Shown piece after piece: positions 7,462 to 16,953 of a stretch of DNA of 64,000 nt. How positions within the stretch are numbered: the first letter of the stretch is position 1; each line of letters begins with the position of its first letter. Source of the stretch: Acidobacteriota bacterium (GTDB taxonomy: Bacteria > Acidobacteriota > Terriglobia > Acidiferrales > UBA7541). A program made the translations under genes and the position numbers. Location of the stretch: NCBI GenBank assembly GCA_013289715.1, contig JABCZJ010000014.1, forward strand, positions 79,553 to 143,552, in the 5' to 3' direction. Below the pieces are notes generated by a model. That model was not told where the DNA came from. It saw nothing but the letters and a program-made list of their open reading frames with translations, and made no database searches.

Positions 7462-7801
7462 TCAATATATGGTCGATAAAGAAATCGGGTGGGCGAAAAC
7501 GCGGGAAACCCGCGAGTCGGCCGACAGGGGTGCGATTGAACAACATTGCCTCACTTTCTGGCGCCGTATTAACCGGAATAGTGCAAAATGGGTCACACGA
7601 GGGGTGGAGTGCCTTCAGAAACCACCCTTTGCGACCGGGACCTACCCAGCCTGGTACACCGCAGCCCTGCGGACGAGCGCCCAGTTTCCAGACGATGCTC
7701 GCCTGAAGACGAGACGCCGGAGTCTGACATCACGCACGATACTTTTCGATTTCGCATGGAGACGAGCGCCCGGGCAGCACGCCATCGCCTAACGCTCGTG
7801 A
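7462..7801. other. Gene-free stretch between vapB and the pseudokinase gene
   Basis: I see no convincing coding region, RNA gene or repeat here. The short open frames have no family character. It should hold the promoter for the downstream gene, but I cannot point to clear boxes. Confidence 0.4.
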
Positions 7802-7819
7802 ATGTGCAAGGGGGTTCAG

Positions 7820-9310
7820 ATGACCGAGGCCGCGGCAAAACGAGTGGGCCAAGTCATTGACGGGAAATACCGTCTTGGCGAATTTGTGGGCGCAGACGAA
7901 GGCAGCTCTGTATTTCTGACGGACTACGATTCCCCCGACGTCCGCAAAGCCGCAATCAAGCTGGTTCCGGAGGATTCACCTGCAGCCGAAGGATTACTGG
8001 CGCGCTGGCGCCACGCCGCGAAACTTTTTCATCCGCATTTGATCCGGCTTCTGGATATGGGGCGCGGCGAATTGGATGGCTCGGCGGTGCTCTATGTGGT
8101 GATTGAGTACGCTGATGAAAGTCTCTCTTCGGTGATCGCGCGAAGACCGCTCGGGCCGGATGAAGCCCGCGCGATTCTGGGGCCAATGGTTGAAGCGCTC
8201 GCCTACGTTCACGCCAGAGGTTTCGTTCACTGCCGCATCAAACCCGCGAACATCATGGCGGAAAATGACCTGCTGAAAATTTCCAGCGACGGACTGTGCC
8301 GCATCGGCGAATTCAGCGGAAGCGTGTGGAAGCCCGGAGTCTACGATCCACCCGAAGCGGCGGGCGGAAGAATTTCACCGGCGGGAGACGTGTGGTCGCT
8401 GGGCATGACGCTCTGCGAAGCGCTCACCCAACGGCTGCCCGTGTGGGAGAGAACCAACCAGGCGGAGCCGGCATTGCCTTCCAACCTGCCCCCGGAGTTT
8501 CTGGATCTGGCGCGCCATTGCCTGCGCCGGGATCCGCAATTGCGTTGGAGCGTCGCGGACATCGCCGCGCGGCTGCTGCCCAATGCGCCCACGCCGCCGA
8601 AACAGACGCCGCGCGGCATACAATACTCCGCGGCTCAGCGGCGCTTCGTTGGTACGGCCGCGCCTATCGGGCTCGCGTTGCTGGCGATTCTAGCAGCAGT
8701 GCGAATTTTCCATCATCCTTCGCAAACTGAATCCGCGCGTGCGGTAACAATCGCGCCAACGGTTGTTCAGCCAGCGGTCCAGCCGAAAGTTCCGCCAAAG
8801 CCGGAGACGAGGCCGGTGCTCGCCGAAGCGGCAGCGCCCGTCGCGAAGCCGACGTCACACATTGCGCCACCACCCGCGTCGAATCCCGCAGTGCGTTCCG
8901 CGGAACAGCCCCGCTCGAAGAGCCTTGCCGCGAGCAAATCCGTTCCGCCGCCCACGGTGGTTCGACCTACAGAATCCGCGCTGGCGACAGCACCGAGCAG
9001 CGGCGTGGTGCACGGAAAAGTTGTTCGGCAATTTCTGCCGGACGCTTCGCAAAGAGCGCGCGCTACCATCCGCGGGAAGGTCCGGGTCAGCGTCAACGTC
9101 CATGTGGATGAATCGGGCCGGGTGACGCAAGCCGTGTTCGCTGCCCCCGGTCCCAGCCAATATTTCGCCGACCGCGCACTCGAAGCCGCAAAGCTTTGGC
9201 TATTTGCGCCGGCGAAAATGGCTGGCCACAACGTGCCCAGCGATTGGGTGCTGCGGTTCGAGTTCGATCCGAGCGCGATCAACGTCTATCCCGCACAAAC
9301 AGCTCCGTAA
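7820..9310 (+). CDS. Pseudokinase with a TonB-type C-terminal domain
   Basis: A 496-residue fusion. Residues 10-255 follow the bacterial Ser/Thr kinase fold: AAIKLV keeps the ATP lysine (K47), but the catalytic loop reads HCRIKPAN (137-144), with Arg139 where Asp belongs, and the DFG motif is SDG (156-158). The glycine loop VGADEGSSVF is also degenerate. Phosphotransfer is therefore unlikely. A membrane helix lies near residues 278-300, then a Pro/Ala-rich periplasmic linker, then a TonB C-terminal domain near 400-490 (KVRVSVNVHVDESGRVTQAV, ALEAAKLWLFAPA). The start at 7820 has GGGGG 5 nt upstream. It probably passes a cytoplasmic binding event to a periplasmic partner; the ligand is unknown. 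Confidence 0.85.
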   Translation: MTEAAAKRVGQVIDGKYRLGEFVGADEGSSVFLTDYDSPDVRKAAIKLVPEDSPAAEGLLARWRHAAKLFHPHLIRLLDMGRGELDGSAVLYVVIEYADESLSSVIARRPLGPDEARAILGPMVEALAYVHARGFVHCRIKPANIMAENDLLKISSDGLCRIGEFSGSVWKPGVYDPPEAAGGRISPAGDVWSLGMTLCEALTQRLPVWERTNQAEPALPSNLPPEFLDLARHCLRRDPQLRWSVADIAARLLPNAPTPPKQTPRGIQYSAAQRRFVGTAAPIGLALLAILAAVRIFHHPSQTESARAVTIAPTVVQPAVQPKVPPKPETRPVLAEAAAPVAKPTSHIAPPPASNPAVRSAEQPRSKSLAASKSVPPPTVVRPTESALATAPSSGVVHGKVVRQFLPDASQRARATIRGKVRVSVNVHVDESGRVTQAVFAAPGPSQYFADRALEAAKLWLFAPAKMAGHNVPSDWVLRFEFDPSAINVYPAQTAP

Positions 9311-9335
9311 GATCGCGCCCGCGAGGTGCGACACT

Positions 9336-10184
9336 CTATTTCTTGCGCGCTGCTTCGAGCATATCCCATGCGGCATCGGGCAGGTCCAGGAAGTCGTTAA
9401 ATTCGCCTGCGCCGCGCAGCCACAGTCCGCCATCAATCACCACGCATTCGCCATTCACGTAGTCGGCCTGTTCGCTCAGTAAATACACGGCAAGATTGGC
9501 GAGTTCGTCGTGGCGTCCGAAGCGGCCCATCGGGTGATGCTTCTTCGCGCGCTCTTCCAGTTCCTTCGAAGGCAGCAAGCGCGACCACGCGCCCTCGGTG
9601 GGAAATGGCCCTGGCGCGATAGCGTTCAGCCGGATGTGATGCCGCGCCCATTCGACAGCCAGCGAGCGCGTCATCGCCAGTACGCCAGCTTTGGCGCACG
9701 CCGACGGCACTACAAATCCCGAGCCGCAATTCGCCGCCGCGTACGTAGTGACGATATTCAGCACGTGGCCGGGCTGCTTTGCCGCGATCCATTTCTTTCC
9801 CAGCGCCAGCGTGCAGAAAAATGTGCCTTGCAGCACAATTCCCACTACGGCATTGAACGCATTCGGCGAAAGCTTCTCGGTGCGCGCGATAAAATTTCCG
9901 GCAGCGTTATTCACCAGCGTATCCACGCGCCCCAACTCCTCTTCCGCCGCCTCCACCGCCTTTTCCACCGCGCTGAAATCACGTATGTCCGCGGAAGCGT
10001 AAGCTGCGCGTGCGCCCTTAGCGCGGATGGCTTCCGCAGTTTCTTTCAGCGGTTCTTCCCGTCGCGCCACCAGAAAAATATTCGCGCCCAGCTCGGCGAA
10101 TCGCAGCGCGATCGAACGTCCCAGCCCCGTGCCGCCGCCCGTAATCAGAATGGTACGGCCCTTCAGCAGATCGCTTTGAAACAT
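9336..10184 (-). CDS. Short-chain dehydrogenase/reductase, 2,4-dienoyl-CoA reductase type
   Basis: A 282-residue NAD(P)H-dependent oxidoreductase. The Rossmann motif is ITGGGTGLGRSIALRFAELG near residue 14, and NNAAGNF is near 91. The usual active-site Tyr of YxxxK appears replaced: the region reads VPSACAKAGVLAMTRSLAVEW, with the Lys kept. Loss of Tyr is a feature of the DECR/PECR branch, which reduces dienoyl- or enoyl-CoA in fatty acid metabolism. The start MFQSDLLKGR at 10184 has GGGAGG about 7 nt upstream. It is a single gene, divergent from the cytochrome c gene. Confidence 0.85.
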   Translation of the reverse strand: MFQSDLLKGRTILITGGGTGLGRSIALRFAELGANIFLVARREEPLKETAEAIRAKGARAAYASADIRDFSAVEKAVEAAEEELGRVDTLVNNAAGNFIARTEKLSPNAFNAVVGIVLQGTFFCTLALGKKWIAAKQPGHVLNIVTTYAAANCGSGFVVPSACAKAGVLAMTRSLAVEWARHHIRLNAIAPGPFPTEGAWSRLLPSKELEERAKKHHPMGRFGRHDELANLAVYLLSEQADYVNGECVVIDGGLWLRGAGEFNDFLDLPDAAWDMLEAARKK

Positions 10185-10355
10185 GGAAAGCCTCCCGGCA
10201 ATAGCAGTATTCATCTCGCATCGCGCCAGCCGCCGCAAGTGAGTTTTTTGCGCGCGGCAAATCTCGTGGCAACCGGCGCGTTGCTGTGTTATTCAGTCTG
10301 TGGCACTTCTTCCGCACCCGTCTCCGCAGCGCTTGGAGCGAAGGAAAGGAACCCA

Positions 10356-10952
10356 ATGAAAGGCTTTCTGGTGGGACTGATTTTGGGAATACTAATTGTT
10401 CCGATCGCAGTGTTTTTCTATGTGGAGACTGGCCAATCCCCGGCGGCGGCATCCGATGCTCCCATGCCGTTTGAGAAATTCATCGCCAAGGGCGCATTGC
10501 ACGCGCGAATCAAGAAGGAGACCCAGGACCGCGAGCTTTCCACATTCAACGCGGGCGATCTCGCGGCTGGCGCCGAGGTATACCGGACGAATTGCGCTTT
10601 CTGCCACGGCTTGCCGCTGCAGGCGCCGTCCGCCGCGTCGCAAGGAATGTTTCCGCACGCGCCGCAGCTTTTCACCACGAAAGAGACAGTTACGGATGAT
10701 CCGGTGGGGGTCACCTGCTGGAAAGTGAAAAACGGCATTCGCCTTACGGGCATGCCCGGCTTTCAGAAGGCGCTCAGCGATCAGCAAATGTGGCAAGTCT
10801 CCGCGCTCATGGCCAGTGCCGATAAACTGCCGCCGGATGTTCTAAGGAGTCTGTTGCCTGCCGCGGCGCCGGCGGAGGCGACCTCGGCTGCTTCGAGCGC
10901 GACGCCCGCTCCGGTAATTCCGCCGCCAGCCAGCCCGTCGCAGCCGAAATAG
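10356..10952 (+). CDS. Membrane-anchored c-type cytochrome
   Basis: A 198-residue electron-transfer protein. The N-terminal helix MKGFLVGLILGILIVPIAVF anchors it in the inner membrane with the rest outside. One haem site, CAFCH (residues 80-84), is visible, followed by a single class I-like fold; a likely distal Met lies in LTGMPGFQKALSD. The C-terminal 30 residues are Ala/Pro/Ser rich. The start at 10356 has GGAAAGGA 5 nt upstream. Partners are unknown; no oxidase or reductase gene is adjacent. It converges on the NTF2-like gene. Confidence 0.9.
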   Translation: MKGFLVGLILGILIVPIAVFFYVETGQSPAAASDAPMPFEKFIAKGALHARIKKETQDRELSTFNAGDLAAGAEVYRTNCAFCHGLPLQAPSAASQGMFPHAPQLFTTKETVTDDPVGVTCWKVKNGIRLTGMPGFQKALSDQQMWQVSALMASADKLPPDVLRSLLPAAAPAEATSAASSATPAPVIPPPASPSQPK

Positions 10953-10973
10953 CGCGGCAGCAGATAGCGCGAG

Positions 10974-11579
10974 CTATTTCGTGGCCGGCAGAAATTCCTT
11001 GGGCAGCGGATTTTCCGGAGTTTCTTCGAGCCAGTAGATCGTTACGACCCACCAGCGCGTGCCGTCGTAGAAGAGCTGAAAACTATTGATGCCGCGCGCG
11101 AAGGGTTGTGCGTCCTTCGCGTCGTGCCGCGATTCATACGTGCTGAAAATCTGCATGATATTGCCGTAGCGTTCGGCCTTTTGCGCAATTTCTCGCTCGG
11201 CAAATCCATTCTTCTCGAAGTACGCATCGGCGCGCTTGATGTACTCATCCGGCGTGATGATCCGCGTGTCGGAACCGGTTCCGGTTTTCTTTGCGACCAC
11301 CGGGATCAATCGCGCGCCAGGCACGAAAAGCGAGCGAAAGCGATCCCAATCGCGCTGTTGCCCGGCGGGGCCGGAGATCACATCGTAGGTTGCGGCCAGT
11401 ATTGCGTCCGGCGAAGCCACATCCGCGGGTTTCGCGGCCGGCTGTGGCGTTGCGGCCTGCGCTTCCGCCGGCGCGGCCGCACTCTGCTTCTTGGAGTCCT
11501 CTTGCGCGCGAAGAGGAAACGCGGCGCAGCTCATGAGAAACGCAGCGAGAACCGAAAATCTCAAAAGTGACATGTACAT
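10974..11579 (-). CDS. Secreted NTF2-like (SnoaL-type) protein
   Basis: A 201-residue exported protein of unknown function. The signal peptide MYMSLLRFSVLAAFLMSCAA ends near PLRAQ, followed by a low-complexity Ala/Gln/Pro linker to about residue 55. The rest resembles the cone-shaped NTF2-like fold: RDWDRFRSLFVPGARLIPV, EYIKRADAYFEKNGFAERE, and FQLFYDGTRWWVVTIYWLEE. Catalytic activity cannot be assigned. The call is a fold-level impression. Confidence 0.7.
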   Translation of the reverse strand: MYMSLLRFSVLAAFLMSCAAFPLRAQEDSKKQSAAAPAEAQAATPQPAAKPADVASPDAILAATYDVISGPAGQQRDWDRFRSLFVPGARLIPVVAKKTGTGSDTRIITPDEYIKRADAYFEKNGFAEREIAQKAERYGNIMQIFSTYESRHDAKDAQPFARGINSFQLFYDGTRWWVVTIYWLEETPENPLPKEFLPATK

Positions 11580-11690
11580 CCCCCCGCGGCTCGCCCATTG
11601 CAGATCGTTGCCCCACGCCGCGCCGCGCAGCTTAAACCGTTCCGATGTCTTTCACAAATCGTTTCAGCGCGCCGCGTGGGCCGCCAAAGA

Positions 11691-13187
11691 TCAAAACTCA
11701 ACGTGGAAGCGCAGGCCCGGAACAAACACCGGACCGCGCGCCTTGTTGTATCCCGGATTGTTGATGTGCTGAAAATCGCAGGAGGCGAAGAAACCCCGCC
11801 AGAGATGCGCGGTGTAGAATCCCTCGAAGATTTTTTCCGGGCCGGGCGTGAGCGCGCCATCGCCCAACAAGAACCCCAGGCCGCCATAGCCGAGATATTG
11901 CTGGTGAGCCGCCACGATTTCGTTCGCGACAAACACCGCTCCGACGCGATCGTTTTTGCGCCGCCACGTGTCTCCTTTGCTGAAGACTCCGGCCTGCACC
12001 GTGCGGTCCACTTCCGTATATGCGAAGGACTCGTTGCGGCCGTCGCTCCATCCCACGCGCCCGAAGACGCCTAAGCGCGCCGGAAGCTCCTGCTCGAAAT
12101 TCAGCTCGAAGCCGTATTTGTGGCGCCCTTGCCTGCGCGTGGCAATGATGTTCGGGATCGTGCCCTGCCCATTGAGAAAATTCGCGTTGGCCTCTTCGTA
12201 ATTCCCCATATCGGCGATATTGAGGTAACTGAGGAAGCGCACCGTACCGGAGCGATGCAGCAGCCAATTGCCGGTAGCATCGAACTCCAGATTCTCGCCG
12301 CGCGCCCGCGCAATATCCGCATCGAGATAGATCCCGTTGGCTACCTTGGGCATCAACATCACGCCGAAGCGCGCGCTGAACCAGTGATCGTCGTATTCCA
12401 GAATCGCGCCGTCGGTGTACCCGCGTGTGTTTGCGGCGTAGTCATACGCGCCGTCATTGTCCACCGTCCAGTTCAGAAATTGCAGATGGCTGTCTGTGCC
12501 GTACGTATTCGCATCAAAGAAATCCGGGATGGTGAATTTCCCCAACCGGAATTCCAGCCGCCGCGCCGGCAGCGACGTGGTCAGGGCGTGCAGCCCGCGC
12601 TCCACCGTCACTCGCTCCTTGCTCAGCGGAATAATCTGCCGCAGCATCAGGCGCGCGAGATAAGGCACATCTCCCAAGCTCGGATTCCGCACCACATCCA
12701 GATTCGTGAAACCCGCGAGTCCCAGTGCGTTACTAAGCCCGTGGCCGCCCGCGCTCTCGACGTCCAGATACACCTCGGTAGTGTGCGTTAGCTCGTAGCC
12801 CAGGAACAGCGTGTAAACCTTGGAAGTGGCGTTCTCTGGGACGGGCTTGAGGCTGTTCGTGCCGCTATATGCTGCAGGAAATCTGCCGTGCCACTGCAAA
12901 ACAATGTTCGCTTGACCAGAGATCCAGTAGCGGCTGGTTTCCGAATGCGGGAAGAGCGTGAGCGCGTCGCTGGATTGAGGTTCAGGTGCGGCTGCTGCAG
13001 GCGCGGGCGGAGGGTCGGCGCTGGTTTGCTGAGCTAGTGCGCCGGTATGATGCGCAGTCGCAGCGACAAGCTCCGTCGAGGAGTCCGCCGACTGCCCATC
13101 CTGAGCTACCGCGCCGCAAGGAAAGACCAAATACACCAATAGCATAGCGAAGATCGCAATCCCAGTTTGGAGAGTGAATCGGCGCAT
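11691..13187 (-). CDS. OprB-like carbohydrate porin
   Basis: A 498-residue outer-membrane beta-barrel protein. The start MRRFTLQTGIAIFAMLLVYL at 13187 gives a signal peptide; the frame is open to 13283, and two earlier ATGs are possible. After an Ala/Pro-rich linker come the OprB-like parts: SGQANIVLQWHGRFPAAYSG, repeated amphipathic strands, LEFRLGKFTIPDFFDANTYG in the middle, and a C-terminus ending RFHVEF, the terminal aromatic expected for barrel assembly. It probably admits sugars or small solutes. No linked sugar-uptake genes lie nearby. Confidence 0.8.
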   Translation of the reverse strand: MRRFTLQTGIAIFAMLLVYLVFPCGAVAQDGQSADSSTELVAATAHHTGALAQQTSADPPPAPAAAAPEPQSSDALTLFPHSETSRYWISGQANIVLQWHGRFPAAYSGTNSLKPVPENATSKVYTLFLGYELTHTTEVYLDVESAGGHGLSNALGLAGFTNLDVVRNPSLGDVPYLARLMLRQIIPLSKERVTVERGLHALTTSLPARRLEFRLGKFTIPDFFDANTYGTDSHLQFLNWTVDNDGAYDYAANTRGYTDGAILEYDDHWFSARFGVMLMPKVANGIYLDADIARARGENLEFDATGNWLLHRSGTVRFLSYLNIADMGNYEEANANFLNGQGTIPNIIATRRQGRHKYGFELNFEQELPARLGVFGRVGWSDGRNESFAYTEVDRTVQAGVFSKGDTWRRKNDRVGAVFVANEIVAAHQQYLGYGGLGFLLGDGALTPGPEKIFEGFYTAHLWRGFFASCDFQHINNPGYNKARGPVFVPGLRFHVEF

Positions 13188-13344
13188 CGGCGCGAAGAAC
13201 AGCAACTCGAGAAGCATGCTTCCCCAGCACGGACAGTAGAGCATAGAACCACTCACAATCTTCATTAATGCAGGGTTACACATGGCGTGACCGGATGAGT
13301 TTCAGCGTTCCGTCCGGCAGCGCCCCTGGCACCCAGCGAATCGA

Positions 13345-13386
13345 TGGCACGCGTGGCGCCTGGCACGCGTGGCGCCTGGCACGCGC
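13345..13386. repeat. Short tandem repeat, 16-bp unit
   Basis: TGGCACGCGTGGCGCC occurs twice in tandem (13345-13360 and 13361-13376), followed by a partial third unit. It lies between the divergent porin and lipoprotein genes. No function is visible. Confidence 0.8.
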
Positions 13387-13500
13387 TGGACAATCGTCCG
13401 CAGGGCAGGCATCCTGATTGCCCCCTGGGGCCATCTTTAGTAGTCTCTAGGATTGCGCTTACCGTATGGGGCCCGACCTACCGGCATAGGAGCGAGCAAT

Positions 13501-16053
13501 TTGCGGCAACGATTCTGTCCAGCGTTTTGGCTACTGCTATTTTCGATGATCGCTATGGGGGCGTGCACGGAGCAGATCAATTATCCGGCGCCAACGATTA
13601 CTCTGGTCGGTATTTGCCCTTCGCTGACGAGCACTACAAACTGCGTAAGCTCGATTTCCGCAGGCAGTCCGCAGGCTTACCTCACGATTCGAGGGGTTAA
13701 CCTGATTCAACAAAGCCAACCGGGATATACACTTTCCCCGGGCGGCTCCACCGCGCCGCTGGCGATCAATCAATTTATCAATACGAACGAAATGATCGTC
13801 ACGTTACCCGCCGGCCTGTTGCAGAACCCGAACACGCTTTATATCAATATCACCACGCCGCAGCCGGGCGGCGGAACCTATCCGCCGCAGAACCAGGCGC
13901 CGCCACCCGCCACCGTATTCACGATTAACCCCGTTCCCAGCAGCGCGCCCACGGTCACCTCGATGAATCCCAGTACCGCGATTGCCGGTGCTGCGGGCCT
14001 GGTGCTGAATTTAACTGGGACGAACTTTGTCTCGCAGTCAACCGTCTTCGTGAACAATGCCAGTCGCAACACCACGTACTTCAGTTCCACGGCGCTGCAG
14101 GCGGACCTGCAATCCACCGATCTCCTCACTCCCGGCCCCGTATCAATCAAGGTTGAGAACCCGCTGCCAGGCGGCGGGGGTTCGACGCCGGTCTCGTTGT
14201 ATGTGCAAACGGCTAATCCGACGATTTCGGCTGTGGCTCCCACCAGCGCCCTCGCTGGAGCCACCAGCGCGACCCTATCAATCACCGGAACCGGCTTCCT
14301 GAATCAATATTCCTTGGTTCAACTGAACGGCAGCGCACTGCCGGTAACCACGACCATCGGTGGGAGCACAGCGGCAACGGCGGCGTTGACTGCAGGCAGT
14401 CTGGTGAACGCGGGCGTCAATCAAATTACCGTGGTGAACCCGCCGCCCGGCGGCGGTACATCCAATATCCTCACTTATTCCATCAATCCCACGCACTTGC
14501 TCGGACTGCCGGTATTGGTGGATCTCGCCGCGGACGGTTCGCAGGCACTTAATGGAATTTGCGGTGGCGCGACCAACTGCGGGAACAGCAATCTCGGCCT
14601 GACTACTACCACCTCCGGGCCTTCTACCAGCAGCTCCGGCCAATTCGTAGCGTTCGCGTCGGTTTCTCGTAATCTGGTGCTGACCGATTTGAATACGAAT
14701 TCCGATGTTTATGTCCGCAACACCTGTTTGGCCCTTGCCACCTGTGTGCCTGTGACGGCCCTGGTTAGCTCGGACCCTAGTGGCAACGCAGCCAACGGTG
14801 CGAGCTCGGAGCCAACGGTTGACTCTGGTGGAACGCACGCGGCCTTTACATCTCTGGCGACGAATCTGGTGACCACCGTCCCCGTTCAGAGCACCACTCC
14901 TCCGACGACTCAAGTGTACTGGCGCCCGGTTTGCATGCCCACCGCCACCACGCCGTGCACCATTAGTCCGAGCTCCAACTACGACACGCAGCTCGTTTCC
15001 ATCTCCGCCGACGGCCAGAGCGCCGGAAACGGCAGCAGCAACAATCCGGTGATCAGCCCGGATGGCCAATACGTCGCGTTCGTTTCGAAGGCGACGAATC
15101 TGGTCTCCGACATTACGGCGGACGGCGTCCACTCGCAGGTTTACATCTTCAACACCTGCAACATTGCGACGATCGTCACCACCTCTCCGACGAATAGCTG
15201 TGTACCCGCCACGTACCTGGTTTCGACGCCCGACGGCGTCACGTTCGGCAACGGAGACAGCTCCAACCCTTCCATTTCCGAGGATGGGCTTTTCGTTTCC
15301 TTCACTTCCACTTCCACGAATCTGGGGTCCACGGCGCCGAACCCCAGCGGCCAATCCGAGATATTCGAGCGCGGCACTTGCATTACCACGATCACCAGCA
15401 CGACCAACACCTGCGTATCGGTGACGACGCTGATTTCCACTCCGGACGGCACTACTCCCGCCGACGGCCCCAGCGTGCAATCATCGCTTTCCGCCTGCGG
15501 AAGCGTAACCACTATCGTCAGCTCCGCGTGCACCGATACGACTCTCGCTAACGGTCGTTTTGTCGCCTTCGCATCCACGGCATCGAACCTGGTGGCAGGC
15601 ATTGGTCCGCAGCAGCCCCAGCAAATTTATGTGCGCGATACTTGCCTCGGCGTAACCATCGTCGTTGCCCAATGCACACCTTCTACTACGCTGGTGTCAA
15701 CGCCGGACGGCATCACGCCCGCCAATGGCCTGAGCGAACACCCCAGCGCTAACTCCTCGGGCCAGTTCATCGCGTTCTCGTCGTTCGCTTCGAACCTCGC
15801 TAGCACCGTGAACGGCTTCGAGAACGTCTTCGTACGCAACACCTGCCTGGGTGTGATTCCAACCTGCACCACCGGCGTGGTGCTCGCCAGCATTGCCAAC
15901 GGCACCGGCGCTTCTCCCGCGAATGGGGGGAGCGTGGTTCCGTCGATCAGTGCGGATGGTCACACGATCAGTTTCCTTTCGACTGCGAACAATCTCGTCT
16001 CGCGCGACACGAACGGGTTCGAGGATATTTTCCTCGGCACCACGACCTTCTAG
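13501..16053 (+). CDS. Large lipoprotein with TIG domains and a beta-propeller
   Basis: An 850-residue exported protein. The best start is TTG 13501, with AGGAG 8 nt upstream; it gives a lipoprotein signal (RQRFCPAFWLLLFSMIAMGAC, lipobox AMGAC). Residues about 30-330 hold three IPT/TIG immunoglobulin-like domains, each ending in a PxPGGG element. From about residue 340 to the end, repeats of the type SxDGQYVAFxSxATNLV alternate with VYVRNTC and VSTPDG segments, giving about six or seven PD40/TolB-like propeller blades. Regularly spaced Cys residues in the repeats could form disulfides. It probably sits on the outer membrane as a binding or adhesion protein. An earlier TTG at 13453 is less likely. 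Confidence 0.8.
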   Translation: MRQRFCPAFWLLLFSMIAMGACTEQINYPAPTITLVGICPSLTSTTNCVSSISAGSPQAYLTIRGVNLIQQSQPGYTLSPGGSTAPLAINQFINTNEMIVTLPAGLLQNPNTLYINITTPQPGGGTYPPQNQAPPPATVFTINPVPSSAPTVTSMNPSTAIAGAAGLVLNLTGTNFVSQSTVFVNNASRNTTYFSSTALQADLQSTDLLTPGPVSIKVENPLPGGGGSTPVSLYVQTANPTISAVAPTSALAGATSATLSITGTGFLNQYSLVQLNGSALPVTTTIGGSTAATAALTAGSLVNAGVNQITVVNPPPGGGTSNILTYSINPTHLLGLPVLVDLAADGSQALNGICGGATNCGNSNLGLTTTTSGPSTSSSGQFVAFASVSRNLVLTDLNTNSDVYVRNTCLALATCVPVTALVSSDPSGNAANGASSEPTVDSGGTHAAFTSLATNLVTTVPVQSTTPPTTQVYWRPVCMPTATTPCTISPSSNYDTQLVSISADGQSAGNGSSNNPVISPDGQYVAFVSKATNLVSDITADGVHSQVYIFNTCNIATIVTTSPTNSCVPATYLVSTPDGVTFGNGDSSNPSISEDGLFVSFTSTSTNLGSTAPNPSGQSEIFERGTCITTITSTTNTCVSVTTLISTPDGTTPADGPSVQSSLSACGSVTTIVSSACTDTTLANGRFVAFASTASNLVAGIGPQQPQQIYVRDTCLGVTIVVAQCTPSTTLVSTPDGITPANGLSEHPSANSSGQFIAFSSFASNLASTVNGFENVFVRNTCLGVIPTCTTGVVLASIANGTGASPANGGSVVPSISADGHTISFLSTANNLVSRDTNGFEDIFLGTTTF

Positions 16054-16092
16054 TTGTTTGGATTGGTGCGGCTTTTCCGGCGAGCCCAAGAT

Positions 16093-16953
16093 TTATTTTG
16101 CGGCTCGGGTCGAGGCACGTTGCAACAGCGCCGCGCGCGCCGTAGTCAGCGTAAAGGTCAGCGATTCCCGCGGCACGCTGGTCACAAACGATCCCACCAT
16201 CCAGCCTAGCCCGGCGGGAATATCGCGCGTTAGCGAAATGGCCTGGCATTCGACGTATGTTCCGCCGTCCTTCTCTTCGAAGCGCCAGTAAGTATTCATG
16301 CGCCACATAAATCCCCGGTCGTGCCCTTCGGCTTCCAGTTTTTCGTCGGATTTTCCGGCGTTCTCCACTTCCTGCACGCGTGTGGTCCGCGAGCGGCTGT
16401 AGGCGTGAGTTGAATCCACTACGTGGTAATGAATTTCCTGGTCGGTATCGATCACGGTGGTGATGATTTTCTTCTTGTAGAAGCGCAGCTGCACAAAATA
16501 ATCGTCGCCTTCATGCCGCAGAATTTTCGAGCGCACGATGTCCGGCTTGAAATATTCCGTTTTGTGATCGTAGTCCTCCATGAAGGAAATCGTCTGCCCG
16601 AGCGTAGCTCCCGGCACGAACATCGTGCCGATCCAGTGGTGGATGATTCCGCCCGGCGCAGCAATCGGCTTGCCCGAATCCAGCGTTTCCAACCGCTCGA
16701 TCACCAGTTGCCCATGGCGCAACTGCTCCTCGTCCGCGGCTCGTTGCTCCGGCTGCAACCGCTCGACCCAGAGATACGGTCCGCTCTGCGCCAGCTCGAC
16801 GGTCACTTGCGCCGCCGTCAACTCGATATAGCGGTCGTAGGCTTGCGCGGCTTGCGGCCGCAGGTCAGCGGCATCTAATGGCGCGACAAGCGCCAGATAT
16901 GCCGCAAAGAAAAACGCCCGCGCCCGCCTTGCATGACTGCCTGTTTTAACCAT
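16093..16953 (-). CDS. Secreted START/SRPBCC-like protein of unknown function
   Basis: A 286-residue exported protein. The start at 16953 has AGGA upstream and gives the signal region RRARAFFFAAYLALVAPLDA. The body contains GGIIHHWIGTMFVPGATLGQ, SFMEDYDHKTEYFKPDI and YFVQLRFYKKKIITTVIDTD, a pattern that recalls START-like polyketide-cyclase folds. It ends with SFVTSVPRESLTFTLTTARAAL. Similar proteins are frequent in acidobacteria, but I know of no assigned role. It converges on the lipoprotein gene with 39 nt between them. Confidence 0.65.
   Translation of the reverse strand: MVKTGSHARRARAFFFAAYLALVAPLDAADLRPQAAQAYDRYIELTAAQVTVELAQSGPYLWVERLQPEQRAADEEQLRHGQLVIERLETLDSGKPIAAPGGIIHHWIGTMFVPGATLGQTISFMEDYDHKTEYFKPDIVRSKILRHEGDDYFVQLRFYKKKIITTVIDTDQEIHYHVVDSTHAYSRSRTTRVQEVENAGKSDEKLEAEGHDRGFMWRMNTYWRFEEKDGGTYVECQAISLTRDIPAGLGWMVGSFVTSVPRESLTFTLTTARAALLQRASTRAAK

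Noticed and set aside
10974..11579. Lipoprotein call for the NTF2-like protein
   Set aside because: The Cys in LMSCAAFPLRAQ could suggest a lipobox, but LMSC is a poor match and a standard signal cleavage after RAQ fits better.
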